A DNA stretch of 39,436 nt, from positions 1 to 39,436 of the forward strand of contig JAHEGU010000029.1 of the NCBI GenBank assembly GCA_024644945.1, written 5' to 3'. Position numbers and translations under genes: made by a program. The stretch comes from Gammaproteobacteria bacterium (GTDB lineage Bacteria; Pseudomonadota; Gammaproteobacteria; Arenicellales; Poriferihabitantaceae). The notes beneath the pieces were generated by a model. That model was not told the DNA's origin and searched no databases. It was given only the letters and a program-made list of their open reading frames with translations. This document shows, one piece after another, positions 17,298 through 25,549 of the stretch; the stretch's first letter is position 1, and every line of letters starts with the position of its first letter.

Positions 17298-17716
17298 GAA
17301 GGCGGAATCGAATAGGTACCGGTGACATGGGCAACGGGTTTCTCAATTCCTAGTTCCTCGGTATAAATAAGTCCTTCGCATACCGCTAATCTTTTTCCCA
17401 GTTTGAGCAGGGTCGCACGACAGTAGACATCGCCGGGACCAGGTTTTCTCAGAAAATTTATAGTTAGATTGGTCGTGACCGCCAGCGATACCATGCCAAT
17501 ATTTGCCAGCACTATGGCATAGAACGCGGCATCCGCCAGTCCCATCATCACCGGACCGGCCACGGTGCCGCCAGGACGCAGCGATTTCTCATCGCAATTG
17601 GCACGAAGCACAGCAAACTCTTTTTCAATCGCATCTACCTCTACGTTCATCAGATCCATGAACGGAAGGTGATCTATAGCCAATCGATTAAATTCTTCGG
17701 TAGTTATTGCCGCCAT
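17294..17716 (-). CDS. PaaI-type hotdog thioesterase
   Basis: The 140-residue single hotdog domain has the PaaI-family core SLRPGGTVAGPVMMGLADAAFYAIVLA, where the family normally has HRPGG(T/I)...G...D, followed by VTTNLTINFLRKPGPGDVYCRATLLKLGKRLAVCEG. Such enzymes hydrolyse acyl-CoA thioesters in the cytoplasm, often to rescue CoA. The start ATG lies 38 bp after the triple-RidA gene stop, so the two are probably co-transcribed. Its stop codon overlaps that of the convergent SprT-like gene. The acyl specificity cannot be read from the sequence. Confidence 0.88.
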   Translation of the reverse strand: MAAITTEEFNRLAIDHLPFMDLMNVEVDAIEKEFAVLRANCDEKSLRPGGTVAGPVMMGLADAAFYAIVLANIGMVSLAVTTNLTINFLRKPGPGDVYCRATLLKLGKRLAVCEGLIYTEELGIEKPVAHVTGTYSIPPS

Positions 17717-17754
17717 TTACTATCAGAAAACTGGTTGTTACTGGTAACTCTATA

Positions 17755-18963
17755 TTATCGGGTCGCTCGCGGGATTGTAGCAATGGCTTCGAACTCAGCG
17801 ACCATTCCTGGATAACAAAGATTGTTGAGCGGAATACCGGTAGAAGCCGGCCCCGGGCGCTCGAAATAGCTCGCCCGAATTTCAAGATTGCAATGGAGTT
17901 CCTCGGGTCGTCCGCCGCCTTGATAAAAACAATTCATTTTGATGACATCCACAAAATCAGCGCCGAATTCTGACAGTACCGCGCGCAGATTTTCCATACT
18001 CGTAACCGTCTGTTTGGGCATATCATCGGGATCTAGAATTCCAGCTGCCGAGTCCATTGAGACCTGCCCACCCACAAAGATGAAATTACCGCATTGCACG
18101 CCGTGTTTGAACGGCAGGTGAATCGGCCAGTCCCAGTGTCCTTCAGGCCAGCTGTATTTTTTCTCTAATGAATCATCGTGCTGATCCTGCATGGCCCAGA
18201 ACTCTGTCTGAACCATTGCACCTTGTGGTTGCAAAGTATGCAGCGGCATCCCAGTTGCCACGGGGCCAGGTTCGGGGTACCAATCTGCTCGCACCTTTGC
18301 GCTTTGTGACCAAATTTCAGCATTGTCGACACCGACAAACCAGTTGTTGACCTTGACGATGTCCTCTCGTCTTGCATTGATCTGCTGTAAAAGCGCTTCA
18401 ATTTTTTCCTGTACCAGGTAACTTTGTGCCACGGGATCTCCGGGATGCAATGCCCTGCCGTTTGAATCTGATGCTCGAACTGCGCCTGACAAGGTAAACC
18501 CGTTCTGTTTTACCACCTGACTGAAGGGATGCTCCAAAGATGGAATCACTAGCCGGTTAGTTCTAGGGCCAGCAAAGCCAAATGCATCGATTTCCACCAT
18601 CAGCCCCGGATAGAAGAAGTGCTTAAGTGGCACCATGGTGATCGCTGGTAAAGGTGAAATAGCAAGTGCCTCGGCCATGAACTCAATATAAGCCGGTTCA
18701 TCGGTTTCGCCATTATTAACATAATAAATTACCAGCTTCGCCAGATCGGACATGGAGCAATCGAGGTCCTCGACAATGTTCAGGATATGTCGAAGCGAAG
18801 CCTGAGTTTGGGCGTAGAGATCGTGTGCATGTTGCACCTCCCCCTTTCCCTTGAGATCAGCCTGGCCACATAACATAAATAGACCATGATCCAATACCCC
18901 CATGCTAAACGGAATCTCCACCTGCATGCACCAGTGATTTTCAGGATAACTTGTTACTCGCAT
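17755..18963 (-). CDS. Three tandem RidA/YjgF-like domains in one protein
   Basis: RidA proteins are normally about 130-residue trimers that hydrolyse reactive enamine/imine intermediates or act in related ring chemistry. This 402-residue protein contains three recognisable copies: about residues 10-130 (GLFMLCGQADLKGKG to FYPGLMVEIDAFGF), 137-258 (FTLSGAVRAS to LQPQGAMVQTEFWAM) and 280-402 (FIFVGGQVSMD to CYPGMVAEFEAIATI). Each ends with a Pro-Gly or Pro-Gln strand and a conserved acidic position. The arginine that RidA uses to hold a substrate carboxylate is not evident at the expected place in the copies, so deaminase activity should not be assumed. The ATG is at 18961-18963, and the thioesterase gene follows 38 bp downstream. 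Confidence 0.82.
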   Translation of the reverse strand: MRVTSYPENHWCMQVEIPFSMGVLDHGLFMLCGQADLKGKGEVQHAHDLYAQTQASLRHILNIVEDLDCSMSDLAKLVIYYVNNGETDEPAYIEFMAEALAISPLPAITMVPLKHFFYPGLMVEIDAFGFAGPRTNRLVIPSLEHPFSQVVKQNGFTLSGAVRASDSNGRALHPGDPVAQSYLVQEKIEALLQQINARREDIVKVNNWFVGVDNAEIWSQSAKVRADWYPEPGPVATGMPLHTLQPQGAMVQTEFWAMQDQHDDSLEKKYSWPEGHWDWPIHLPFKHGVQCGNFIFVGGQVSMDSAAGILDPDDMPKQTVTSMENLRAVLSEFGADFVDVIKMNCFYQGGGRPEELHCNLEIRASYFERPGPASTGIPLNNLCYPGMVAEFEAIATIPRATR

Positions 18964-19136
18964 GGCATAACGCGTTTCTATTGATGATCGAGCGTATTGT
19001 GCACCGAACCAAAGAAAAATCCTTGTCCCTGGCGTTAGTTATCCTGCCCTAGTGAATCAGTAAACTGATATAAGATAATTTTTGCCGAGTGATTGAATCG
19101 GGTCATCATTGGATACCGATTGTTTATATCAAGATT

Positions 19137-20147
19137 TCAACGGTGCGGTATTTTGGGTCTCCGATACGCCCTTCTCGCTCGTAGTGCCATTTCCCGCCTG
19201 AGAATGTATAAGTTACTGCCGATCAATAACGCGATCCCAAGAATAGTCCATATCGATGGCAGTTCTCGCCATAAAACGAATCCGAACAACGCACCCCAGA
19301 CAATATACAGGTATTCAAAAGGTGCTACGGCGCTGAATTCGGCAACCATATATGCTTTAACAAGCAGGTAGAATCCTCCTGCGGCAATAAAACCCAACAG
19401 CACCATCATCCATTGATCAATTTCTGTAGGATTGGTCCAACGCCGTAAAAGAAAAGCCATTTGAACAGGGCCCTCCTCGTTGCCCTGAAAATATACGAGC
19501 ACTAGGGCGCTGACCAGAATACTCCACGCGAGAAAAGTTGACATCGAGTAGAATGCTGCCGTAATGGCCGAGTCCCGCGCATCGATATAACGTGTCGATA
19601 TTGTAGAAATCGCATAGGTAAAGGCTGCTGTTAACGCGAGAACTACTGACAGATTGTTGAAGTGACCCTTTGGACCCACAACCATGGTAATGGCAACGAA
19701 ACCAATCAGCACAGCACACCATCGCCGCCAGCCTACTGTCTCTCGAAACAGGATTGCTGACAAGGCTGTCACCATAATCGGTGCCGAGAATGTAATGGTC
19801 GCGGCGTCAGCCAAGGGTAATCCCGTCAATGCCATGTAGTAGCAGAGGTAGGATAAAAAGCCGCAGGTACCTTTAAAAAGTATTGGCCAAATATTATGTA
19901 CCTTAAATGAAATACCGTTTTTAGTGGCCAGAATAACGGTCAGCATAATGAGCAAGGCAGTAACGCTGCGAGTGAAAACGATTTGCAGGACCGAGTAACG
20001 GTCGCTGAAAGATTTGATGATTACGTCTTGTATAGAGAACAGGAACAAACCTAGACTGACGGAGTAAATGCCCGATAAGGAGTCCGACGGAATCAGTCGA
20101 GCTACTCCGTGTTTAGTGGTCACGGTTGGTACAGGGCCGTTTGCCAT
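19137..20147 (-). CDS. EamA/DMT-superfamily transporter
   Basis: The polytopic inner-membrane protein has about ten predicted helices in two EamA repeats. The first begins SGIYSVSLGLFLFSIQDVIIKSF and contains CGFLSYLCYYMALTGLPLADAATITFSAPIMVTALS. The second contains LLGFIAAGGFYLLVKAYMVAEFSAVAPFEYLYIVWGALFGF. The repeat motifs fit S-adenosylmethionine or metabolite exporters of the RhaT/EamA group, but the substrate is unknown. I chose the ATG at 20145-20147. A TTG eight codons upstream (to 20171) is an alternative, and neither has a convincing Shine-Dalgarno. The C-terminus is strongly basic (RREMALRARRAYRRPKIPHR). Confidence 0.9.
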   Translation of the reverse strand: MANGPVPTVTTKHGVARLIPSDSLSGIYSVSLGLFLFSIQDVIIKSFSDRYSVLQIVFTRSVTALLIMLTVILATKNGISFKVHNIWPILFKGTCGFLSYLCYYMALTGLPLADAATITFSAPIMVTALSAILFRETVGWRRWCAVLIGFVAITMVVGPKGHFNNLSVVLALTAAFTYAISTISTRYIDARDSAITAAFYSMSTFLAWSILVSALVLVYFQGNEEGPVQMAFLLRRWTNPTEIDQWMMVLLGFIAAGGFYLLVKAYMVAEFSAVAPFEYLYIVWGALFGFVLWRELPSIWTILGIALLIGSNLYILRREMALRARRAYRRPKIPHR

Positions 20148-20171
20148 TTCGTTGGAGATTGGCTGCTGCAA

Positions 20172-20474
20172 GAATTGACCATCGAAATATCTCCACTGTG
20201 TGTCCCACGGGACGTTACTCCTTCTCTAGCCTCATCTACAAGCGATATTTGCGACAGGTGTGACGCTTTCAGGCTTGTCCGCAGTTCTGCCCCAGTAGAG
20301 CAAGTATCCGATCTCCAAACCTGATTTGATTGTGCCCGCATCGAATTGCATCTTTGTGCTAAAAGGTGCTGTTAGAGACGACTCTAAATTAAATCAGTTG
20401 CTCCCTTACGCTGTTTGTTATCGTATCCTTGGGGCGCGTCTATATTTATTGTCTTTTAATGAGGAGACTGAGCT
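20172..20474. other. Divergent intergenic region, EamA transporter / cation antiporter
   Basis: About 300 bp separate the two divergent genes. Short overlapping reading frames are present but have no family resemblance, and one runs into the transporter start in another frame. I see no hairpin terminator, no operator-like palindrome and no convincing -35/-10 pair. The only clear signal is the Shine-Dalgarno of the downstream gene. Confidence 0.5.
20461..20466 (+). promoter_or_regulatory. Shine-Dalgarno fixing a TTG start
   Basis: GAGGAG lies 8 nt upstream of the TTG at 20475-20477. No comparable site precedes the later in-frame ATG at 20493, so the TTG is the likely start of the antiporter. 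Confidence 0.75.
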
Positions 20475-22277
20475 TTGGATACACATGGTTTGATGTTCAA
20501 CGTCGTGATATATCTTTCTGCCGCCGTAATAGCTGTCCCAGTATTTGCTCGTCTGGGCCTTGGCTCCGTTTTAGGCTATTTGGTTGCCGGTGTTTGTATT
20601 GGTCCATTCGGACTCGGTCTGATCACGAACGTTCAAGATATCCTCCACTTTGCCGAATTTGGAGTCGTGCTTCTATTATTTCTGATCGGACTCGAACTTG
20701 AACCACGAAAGCTGTGGAACATGCGCCGCCCTATTCTCGGCACTGGCGGTATGCAGGTCGTCGGTACTGCGGTCTTGTTATTTATCATCGCAATATCTAT
20801 CGGCCTCAGGTGGCAGACCGCGGTGATAGCAGGACTCGGTTTGGCGCTCTCTTCGACTGCTATTGTTCTGCAGATACTGGGAGAGAAGAGTATGATGGGC
20901 ACTCCCGCGGGACGCACCGGATTTTCGATTCTTCTGTTTCAGGATATCGCGGTCATACCAATTATCGCGCTTATTCCTCTATTGGGTTTTGAGCTGATCA
21001 ATGAGCAAGGAGGCAGCGGGGAACTTTCCACGATTACCATCATCGGCGTAATGGCCACAATATTTGTTGTCGGCAGATTCTTCCTGCATCATGTCATGCG
21101 GATTGTGGCATCGACTCATCTTCGAGAAGTGTTCACTGCCCTCTCTCTTTTGCTTGTATTCGGCATTGCAATGTTCATGGATTCAATCGGCGTTTCAATG
21201 GCATTGGGAGCGTTTGTTGCCGGTGTGCTGATGGCAGATTCTCCTTATCGCCACGCACTTGAATCGGATATCGAACCTTTCAAAGGGCTGTTACTGGGTC
21301 TGTTTTTTATTTCTGTGGGGATGTCCATGGATTTCGCTCTATTGTTCGAAAATCCAATGATCATAGTTGCAATCACCCTCATTCTCATGCTGGTTAAATC
21401 GGCTGTGCTTTATATTATCGCCAGGGTGAGCGGACTTCCAGAGAGTCAGCGATGGTTTTTTCCTTTTCTTCTTTGCCAGGGAGGCGAATTCGGATTTGTC
21501 CTTTTTGGTTTTGCAAGTGCTACGGGTGCAATGGAGTCTTCTGTTGCAAACCAGTTGATATTGTCAGTTGCACTGTCTATGGCGCTGACCCCGATTCTTA
21601 TGCTGATACATGGTCGGTTCATCGAGCCGCGATTTCACTTAGTTGATGAAATGGAGTTAGAACAATTTGATGAAACAGATAACCCTGTCATCATTATCGG
21701 GTTTGGACGTTTTGGTCAGGTCGTCGGCAGATTGCTTCTTGCCAATAAAATCACTCCTACATTGATTGATCATAATCCGGAACAATTGGAGCGTGTTCGT
21801 CGGTTCGGCTACAAATCATATTATGGCGATGCACTAAGACTGGACGTGCTGCATGCAGCCGGCGCTGATAGGGCCAGGATCATAGTTTTAGCAGTAGATG
21901 ATCCTGTGGTGGTCAATCAGGCGGTAATGTTAATCCGGTCCTCCTTCCCCAAAGTCAAGATTATGGCCAGAGCCTATGATCGGGGGCATGCCATGGAGTT
22001 AATCGACGTAGATATTGATGGGTTTACACGAGAAACATTTTATTCCGCACTCGAAATGGGAAAAGAAACACTAGTCAACCTTGGATACGATAAGAGCTTT
22101 GCCGTCAAACAAGCTGAAACCATGCGGAAAATGGACCTGGAGACGCTACATGAGCAGGTCAATGTCCGGCACGACGAAAAAGCGATCATATCGATCGCGC
22201 ACACTGCACGTGAGAACCTGGAACAAACTTTATCGGCAGATACTGGTGAAAATCCTGGTTTAGATCCGTCCAATTAG
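20475..22277 (+). CDS. CPA2 cation:proton antiporter with RCK domain (KefB/KefC-like)
   Basis: The 600-residue protein has an antiporter membrane domain of about 12 helices over residues 1-385. It contains LVAGVCIGPFGLGLI, LALSSTAIVLQILGEK and the FQDIAVIPIIALIPLLG segment with the conserved Asp of CPA2 proteins. A cytoplasmic TrkA-N/RCK domain follows from about residue 395: VIIIGFGRFGQVVGRLL is the dinucleotide loop, with Asp in TLIDHNPE and a YYGDALRLD segment. KefB/C proteins are glutathione-gated K+ efflux systems protecting against electrophiles. No separate KefF/KefG ancillary gene is adjacent here. The start is TTG, supported by GAGGAG eight bases upstream. The C-terminal 60 residues are polar and less conserved. 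Confidence 0.92.
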   Translation: MDTHGLMFNVVIYLSAAVIAVPVFARLGLGSVLGYLVAGVCIGPFGLGLITNVQDILHFAEFGVVLLLFLIGLELEPRKLWNMRRPILGTGGMQVVGTAVLLFIIAISIGLRWQTAVIAGLGLALSSTAIVLQILGEKSMMGTPAGRTGFSILLFQDIAVIPIIALIPLLGFELINEQGGSGELSTITIIGVMATIFVVGRFFLHHVMRIVASTHLREVFTALSLLLVFGIAMFMDSIGVSMALGAFVAGVLMADSPYRHALESDIEPFKGLLLGLFFISVGMSMDFALLFENPMIIVAITLILMLVKSAVLYIIARVSGLPESQRWFFPFLLCQGGEFGFVLFGFASATGAMESSVANQLILSVALSMALTPILMLIHGRFIEPRFHLVDEMELEQFDETDNPVIIIGFGRFGQVVGRLLLANKITPTLIDHNPEQLERVRRFGYKSYYGDALRLDVLHAAGADRARIIVLAVDDPVVVNQAVMLIRSSFPKVKIMARAYDRGHAMELIDVDIDGFTRETFYSALEMGKETLVNLGYDKSFAVKQAETMRKMDLETLHEQVNVRHDEKAIISIAHTARENLEQTLSADTGENPGLDPSN

Positions 22278-22761
22278 ATGTATAAGTTGGCATCTGATCT
22301 TCCGATTTACAATTTGGAGTTCGATTAAGCCTGACATTGGAAAAGCTGCCGTTCACCAGAATCGTCCTAACGGCTCAAAAAGCTCCAGCCTGTGTGAAAA
22401 CGTGAAACGAAAATCAGCGGTGGGACAAAGGGTAAAATTTGCAGTTACTATCCTGCTTTTGGTGGGGTATCAAAAGCTTATTTACCGCTCTGGATATCTA
22501 TTGTGGAACGCTGTCCCATACACCTCAATAATTTTCACGTTTTCACACAACCTGGCTCCTGAGCGGACTGTCGCAAGATCAGGGCTGACCTGCCCCAACT
22601 GCCGAGTCCAGTTGTAGAGTTAGTCATGGTTTAGTCAGTTCATTTTACAGATTCTGCAGTTAGCATGACAAATATGTTGTACACAGGCAAGTTTGAATGG
22701 ATTAAGGCTTACGGTGCTGGCGGTCGGTAATTCAGTGAGCTGTGCAGTATGATCGTGTTGA
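22278..22761. other. Non-coding, scarred intergenic region
   Basis: Between the antiporter and the FNR box I find no gene with family resemblance. The region holds the MITE-like inverted repeat (22385-22555), listed separately. Flanking stretches 22278-22384 and 22556-22761 contain stop-rich frames and no strong terminator. The only open frame of note (22402-22617, 71 codons) starts inside the left repeat arm, lacks a ribosome site and is best explained as chance. Confidence 0.5.
22385..22555. mobile_element. MITE-like element with 23-bp terminal inverted repeats
   Basis: Positions 22385-22407 and 22533-22555 are inverted copies over 23 bp with 21 matches. The shared core is TGTGTGAAAACGTGAAA. 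A further TGGGACA match lies inside both arms (about 22420 and 22511), and weak pairing continues outside. The unit is about 171 bp and has no transposase. Ends of the form CAGCCTGTGTGAAAACG resemble termini of some transposase-bearing IS elements, so this may be a non-autonomous derivative. No clear target duplication was identified, so the exact ends are uncertain. Confidence 0.6.
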
Positions 22762-22775
22762 TTGATGCAGATCAA
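22762..22775. promoter_or_regulatory. Perfect FNR/ANR-type box
   Basis: TTGATGCAGATCAA matches the FNR/ANR consensus TTGATNNNNATCAA at every defined position. Its centre is 41.5 bp upstream of the position expected for the start of transcription from the -10 at 22797-22802. This is the classical class II activator spacing. It precedes a universal stress protein remnant, a gene type often controlled by this regulator. Confidence 0.8.
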
Positions 22776-22796
22776 CAGCGTATAAACCTAGTCGAA

Positions 22797-22802
22797 TAAG
22801 AT
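22797..22802 (+). promoter_or_regulatory. -10 element of the presumed FNR-dependent promoter
   Basis: TAAGAT (consensus TATAAT) ends about 7 bp before 22810, which is 41.5 bp from the centre of the FNR box. No good -35 hexamer is present, as expected when an activator overlaps that region. The start codon of the stress-protein remnant is at 22826, after AGGG at 8-nt spacing. Confidence 0.6.
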
Positions 22803-22825
22803 TTCTAAAATATAGGGTAACTTAC

Positions 22826-23041
22826 ATGTCTAAGAAAACACTGGTCGCAGCAGATGGTTCAAACCATGCTTTCAAGGCGCTGGATGTTGCAGGAACCATT
22901 AACGACCCTGTTGCGGGAGATGGAGTGCATCTTATGGCTCCGGTAAGAAGCGGAATCGGACCGGTAAAAAAGTTGCTGATTGGGAGTGTCGCAACTAGGG
23001 TAACGTTGCTCGCGAAGTGTCCGTGCCTCAACGTCAGGTAA
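22826..23041 (+). pseudogene. Universal stress protein (UspA) with large internal deletion
   Basis: The open frame codes for 71 residues, about half the usual 140-150. Its N-terminus (MSKKTLVAADGSNHAFKALDVAGTIN) matches the first strand and helix of UspA proteins. Its C-terminus (SGIGPVKKLLIGSVATRVTLLAKCPCLNVR) matches the last part of the same fold, including the ATP-loop GS and the final strand. About 75 residues between them are gone, joined in frame near DPVAGDG. The loss removes the middle of the nucleotide-binding fold, and the first glycines of the G-x2-G-x9-GS loop are altered to APVRSG. Ribosome site (AGGG) and FNR promoter are intact, so it may still be transcribed. I call it a deletion pseudogene, although a functional mini-protein cannot be excluded. 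Confidence 0.72.
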
Positions 23042-23044
23042 GTT

Positions 23045-23392
23045 ATGTCTTTTGCGATCAAACGGTTCAGGAAACCCATTGCCGGAATCGTCCTCGCGAT
23101 TCTGGCGGTGTTCGGGTATCGATTTATCGAGGAGCGCATCGACCCGGTTCCTCAGGGTATCGCCTTTGGCAATGTCCGCATTGAAGCAGTGCAGGTGGAT
23201 ATTGCAACCCGGATTGCCGGGCGGCTGTGGGATGTGGTGTTGCAAGGAGGTGATCTTGTTTATGTTGACCAAGAGATTGCTTATATTGACTCAGTGCAGC
23301 TTCAGGCACAGCTGCTCCGCGCCCGTGCGGAGGTTGCCAGTGCGGAAAGCCAGATCGCCGGCGCCCAGGCTTCTTTAAGTATTCAGTTGTGA
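23045..23392 (+). pseudogene. HlyD-type membrane-fusion protein, N-terminal fragment
   Basis: The 115-residue frame matches only the start of HlyD/EmrA-type periplasmic adaptor proteins, which are about 320-350 residues. It has a signal-anchor helix (PIAGIVLAILAVFGYRFI), the first beta-barrel/lipoyl half (GIAFGNVRIEAVQVDIATRIAGRLWDVVLQGGDLVYVDQEIAYID) and the start of the coiled-coil hairpin (LRARAEVASAESQIAGAQASL). It then stops, with the second lipoyl half, beta-barrel and partner ABC genes absent. It begins 3 bp after the stress-protein remnant ends and probably shared its message. The loss most likely comes from a deletion joining the 5' part of an adaptor gene to sequence in front of the Na/Pi cotransporter gene. 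Confidence 0.72.
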
Positions 23393-23426
23393 CGAACATG
23401 AGCGAGCAACGATTCAGGAATCAATC

Positions 23427-25232
23427 ATGCTAAAAAAAGTCATTTTTCCCGTCATCTTCACTATTCTTGCCTACGGATTCTGGGTGAGCCCCGATTTCAA
23501 GGAAATTGCCGCCGGCGTAGCAATATTTCTGTTTGGCATGCTGTTTCTGGAGGATGGTTTCCGCGCGTTTACCGGCGGCATACTGGAACGGCTACTCAAG
23601 AACAGCACGAACAAGCTGTGGAAAAGCCTGAGTTTTGGCATCGTGACCACGACCATCATGCAGTCCAGTTCACTGGTTTCGGTCATCACCATTTCATTCA
23701 TCAGCGCCGGCCTCATTACGCTGGTGGCGGGTATAGGTATCATCTTTGGTGCAAATATCGGAACAACTACAGGTGCCTGGCTGATTGCCGGTTTTGGCCT
23801 GAAGGTCAAGATTTCCGCCTATGCCATGCCGATGCTGGTATTCGGCATCATCCTCGCATTTCAGAAATCGAAATATCTGAAAGGCATCGGCTCCGTCCTT
23901 GCCGGACTCGGTTTTCTGTTCCTCGGCATCCATTACATGAAGGAAGGATTCGAGGCATTCAAGGACAGCTTCGATCTGGCAGCCTTTGCGGTAGAGGGAT
24001 ATGCGGGCTTGTTCCTGTTTGCCGGCATCGGGACCCTGGCAACGGTGGTGATGCAGTCCAGCCACGCCACGCTGGTATTGCTATTAACGGCGCTGGCGGC
24101 AAACCAGATTACCTATGAGAACGCGCTGGCGCTGGCCATCGGCGCCAACGTGGGAACAACTATTACCGCTATTATCGGGTCTCTAAGCGCCAACGTGGAA
24201 GGCAAGCGGCTGGCGGGGGCGCATCTCATTTTCAATGTGGTCACCGGTGTGATCGCTATCGTGTTCATCCACCAGTTCGTGGCGGCGGTAGAATATTTCA
24301 GTGGAATTTTTGGCATTCCGGAAGGTGACTACACGCTCAAACTGGCCGTGTTTCACACCCTATTCAATGTGGTCGGCGTCCTGGTCATGGTGCCTTTGAT
24401 CACCAGGCTGGCGGATTTTCTGTGCAAAGTCTTTGTCATGCCCGCTGACGATATAATCGAACCGAGGTACCTTAGTAACGCAGCCATCGAGTTTCCCGAT
24501 ACGGTGATAGAATCCGTTAGGAAGGAAACTTTGCATCTGTTCGATACCGCATTCGAATTGATGGCGCATGGCATGAACCTGCACCGGACCCAGATTCTCG
24601 AGTCGGAAGATCTCGAGAAGACCATCGATGAAGACAGGGAAATCATTGATTTCGACCTCGAGGGACTGTATGAGAGCAAGGTCAAGGTTCTGTACAGTGC
24701 AATCATAGCGTTCATCAGCCGGTCCCAGGCCCATCTACCGAGCGATTTCTCAGAAAGCCTGTACCGGATCCGGCAGGCGGCGTCTGACATCGTTGAAAGC
24801 GTCAAAGACGTCAAACACTTGCGCAAAAACTTGACCAAGTACATGCTGTCGGATAATGAATATATACGAGGTGAGTACAACAATTTGCGCTATCGTATGG
24901 CATCGATCCTCAAAGAGATCCATAAACTTCGCCACACCGACGTGGCGGAGCTCGAATCGATGGAACTGGACGAATTGAAAGTGGAACTCGAGCAGAGTCT
25001 GAGAGAAATGACCCAATCCGTGGACGGGTTGCTCCGTGATCAACTGATTACACCGAACATGGCGACGTCTTTACTCAATGACAGTGCTTATGCGGAACAC
25101 GTGTCGCGGAAATTGGTCAGCTGCGCGCAGGCCATGCTGGCCTCACACGACGTGCTCGTTGCCGAGGCCGAAGAAGAGATCATTCTGGACAAGGAAGAGA
25201 TCAAGACACTGGCCGGCTTGGATGCAACTTGA
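23427..25232 (+). CDS. Na+/phosphate cotransporter family protein with C-terminal PhoU-like domain
   Basis: The 601-residue protein has two inverted Na/Pi repeats. The QSS signatures are TIMQSSSLVSVITI near residue 77 and VVMQSSHATLVLLL near residue 209, each followed by a glycine-rich GANIGTT or GANVGTT loop. About eight membrane segments occupy residues 1-340. Residues about 350-590 are a helical PhoU-like tail (VRKETLHLFDTAFELMAHGM, LRKNLTKYMLSDNEYIRGEYNNLRYRM). Members import phosphate with sodium. The ATG has AGGA seven bases upstream. It looks intact although the two genes before it are broken, and it is followed 53 bp later by a small coiled-coil gene. Confidence 0.93.
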   Translation: MLKKVIFPVIFTILAYGFWVSPDFKEIAAGVAIFLFGMLFLEDGFRAFTGGILERLLKNSTNKLWKSLSFGIVTTTIMQSSSLVSVITISFISAGLITLVAGIGIIFGANIGTTTGAWLIAGFGLKVKISAYAMPMLVFGIILAFQKSKYLKGIGSVLAGLGFLFLGIHYMKEGFEAFKDSFDLAAFAVEGYAGLFLFAGIGTLATVVMQSSHATLVLLLTALAANQITYENALALAIGANVGTTITAIIGSLSANVEGKRLAGAHLIFNVVTGVIAIVFIHQFVAAVEYFSGIFGIPEGDYTLKLAVFHTLFNVVGVLVMVPLITRLADFLCKVFVMPADDIIEPRYLSNAAIEFPDTVIESVRKETLHLFDTAFELMAHGMNLHRTQILESEDLEKTIDEDREIIDFDLEGLYESKVKVLYSAIIAFISRSQAHLPSDFSESLYRIRQAASDIVESVKDVKHLRKNLTKYMLSDNEYIRGEYNNLRYRMASILKEIHKLRHTDVAELESMELDELKVELEQSLREMTQSVDGLLRDQLITPNMATSLLNDSAYAEHVSRKLVSCAQAMLASHDVLVAEAEEEIILDKEEIKTLAGLDAT

Positions 25233-25285
25233 GTGAGGCTCCATATGACTCATCAACAAAAAATACACAGACCAAGATTTAAGCA

Positions 25286-25549
25286 ATGAAACTTAAAAAG
25301 CTGAAACAGAATGTAGAGAATTTCCTCCGCAAGGAGAAAAAAGGCAAACAGCTCGATCCGCATAGTGTCAAACAGGTTTTGAAAAAACTTGAGAAAAAGC
25401 AGAAGCGGGTCAATGAGGAACATATACAAGAGACCTCCGCCAAAGACGGTTCCCCCAAAGAGATAAAACGGCTGGAACTCCAGCAAAAAGTCCTCAAGGC
25501 GCAAATGAAGAAGGCGCGCAAGATTTTGGAAAATCTCGAACAACCCTAG
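25286..25549 (+). CDS. Small basic coiled-coil protein, function unknown
   Basis: This is an 87-residue, very lysine- and glutamate-rich frame with almost uninterrupted heptads: VENFLRKEKKGKQL, then VKQVLKKLEKKQKRV, a short GSP break, then IKRLELQQKVLKAQMKKARKILENLE. No cysteines, signal peptide or membrane segment are present. I do not recognise the family. Position 53 bp after the Na/Pi cotransporter on the same strand suggests joint expression. A possible role with the charged PhoU-like tail is only speculation. The start codon lacks a clear Shine-Dalgarno, so it is less certain than its neighbours. Confidence 0.6.
   Translation: MKLKKLKQNVENFLRKEKKGKQLDPHSVKQVLKKLEKKQKRVNEEHIQETSAKDGSPKEIKRLELQQKVLKAQMKKARKILENLEQP

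Noticed and set aside
20120..20341. 73-codon minus-strand frame upstream of the EamA transporter
   Set aside because: It overlaps the transporter start in another frame and resembles no family. A GGAG before an internal ATG is not enough to support a leader peptide.
22402..22617. 71-codon frame inside the MITE-like element
   Set aside because: It begins within an inverted-repeat arm, has no Shine-Dalgarno and runs through both the element and its flank; chance is the simpler explanation.
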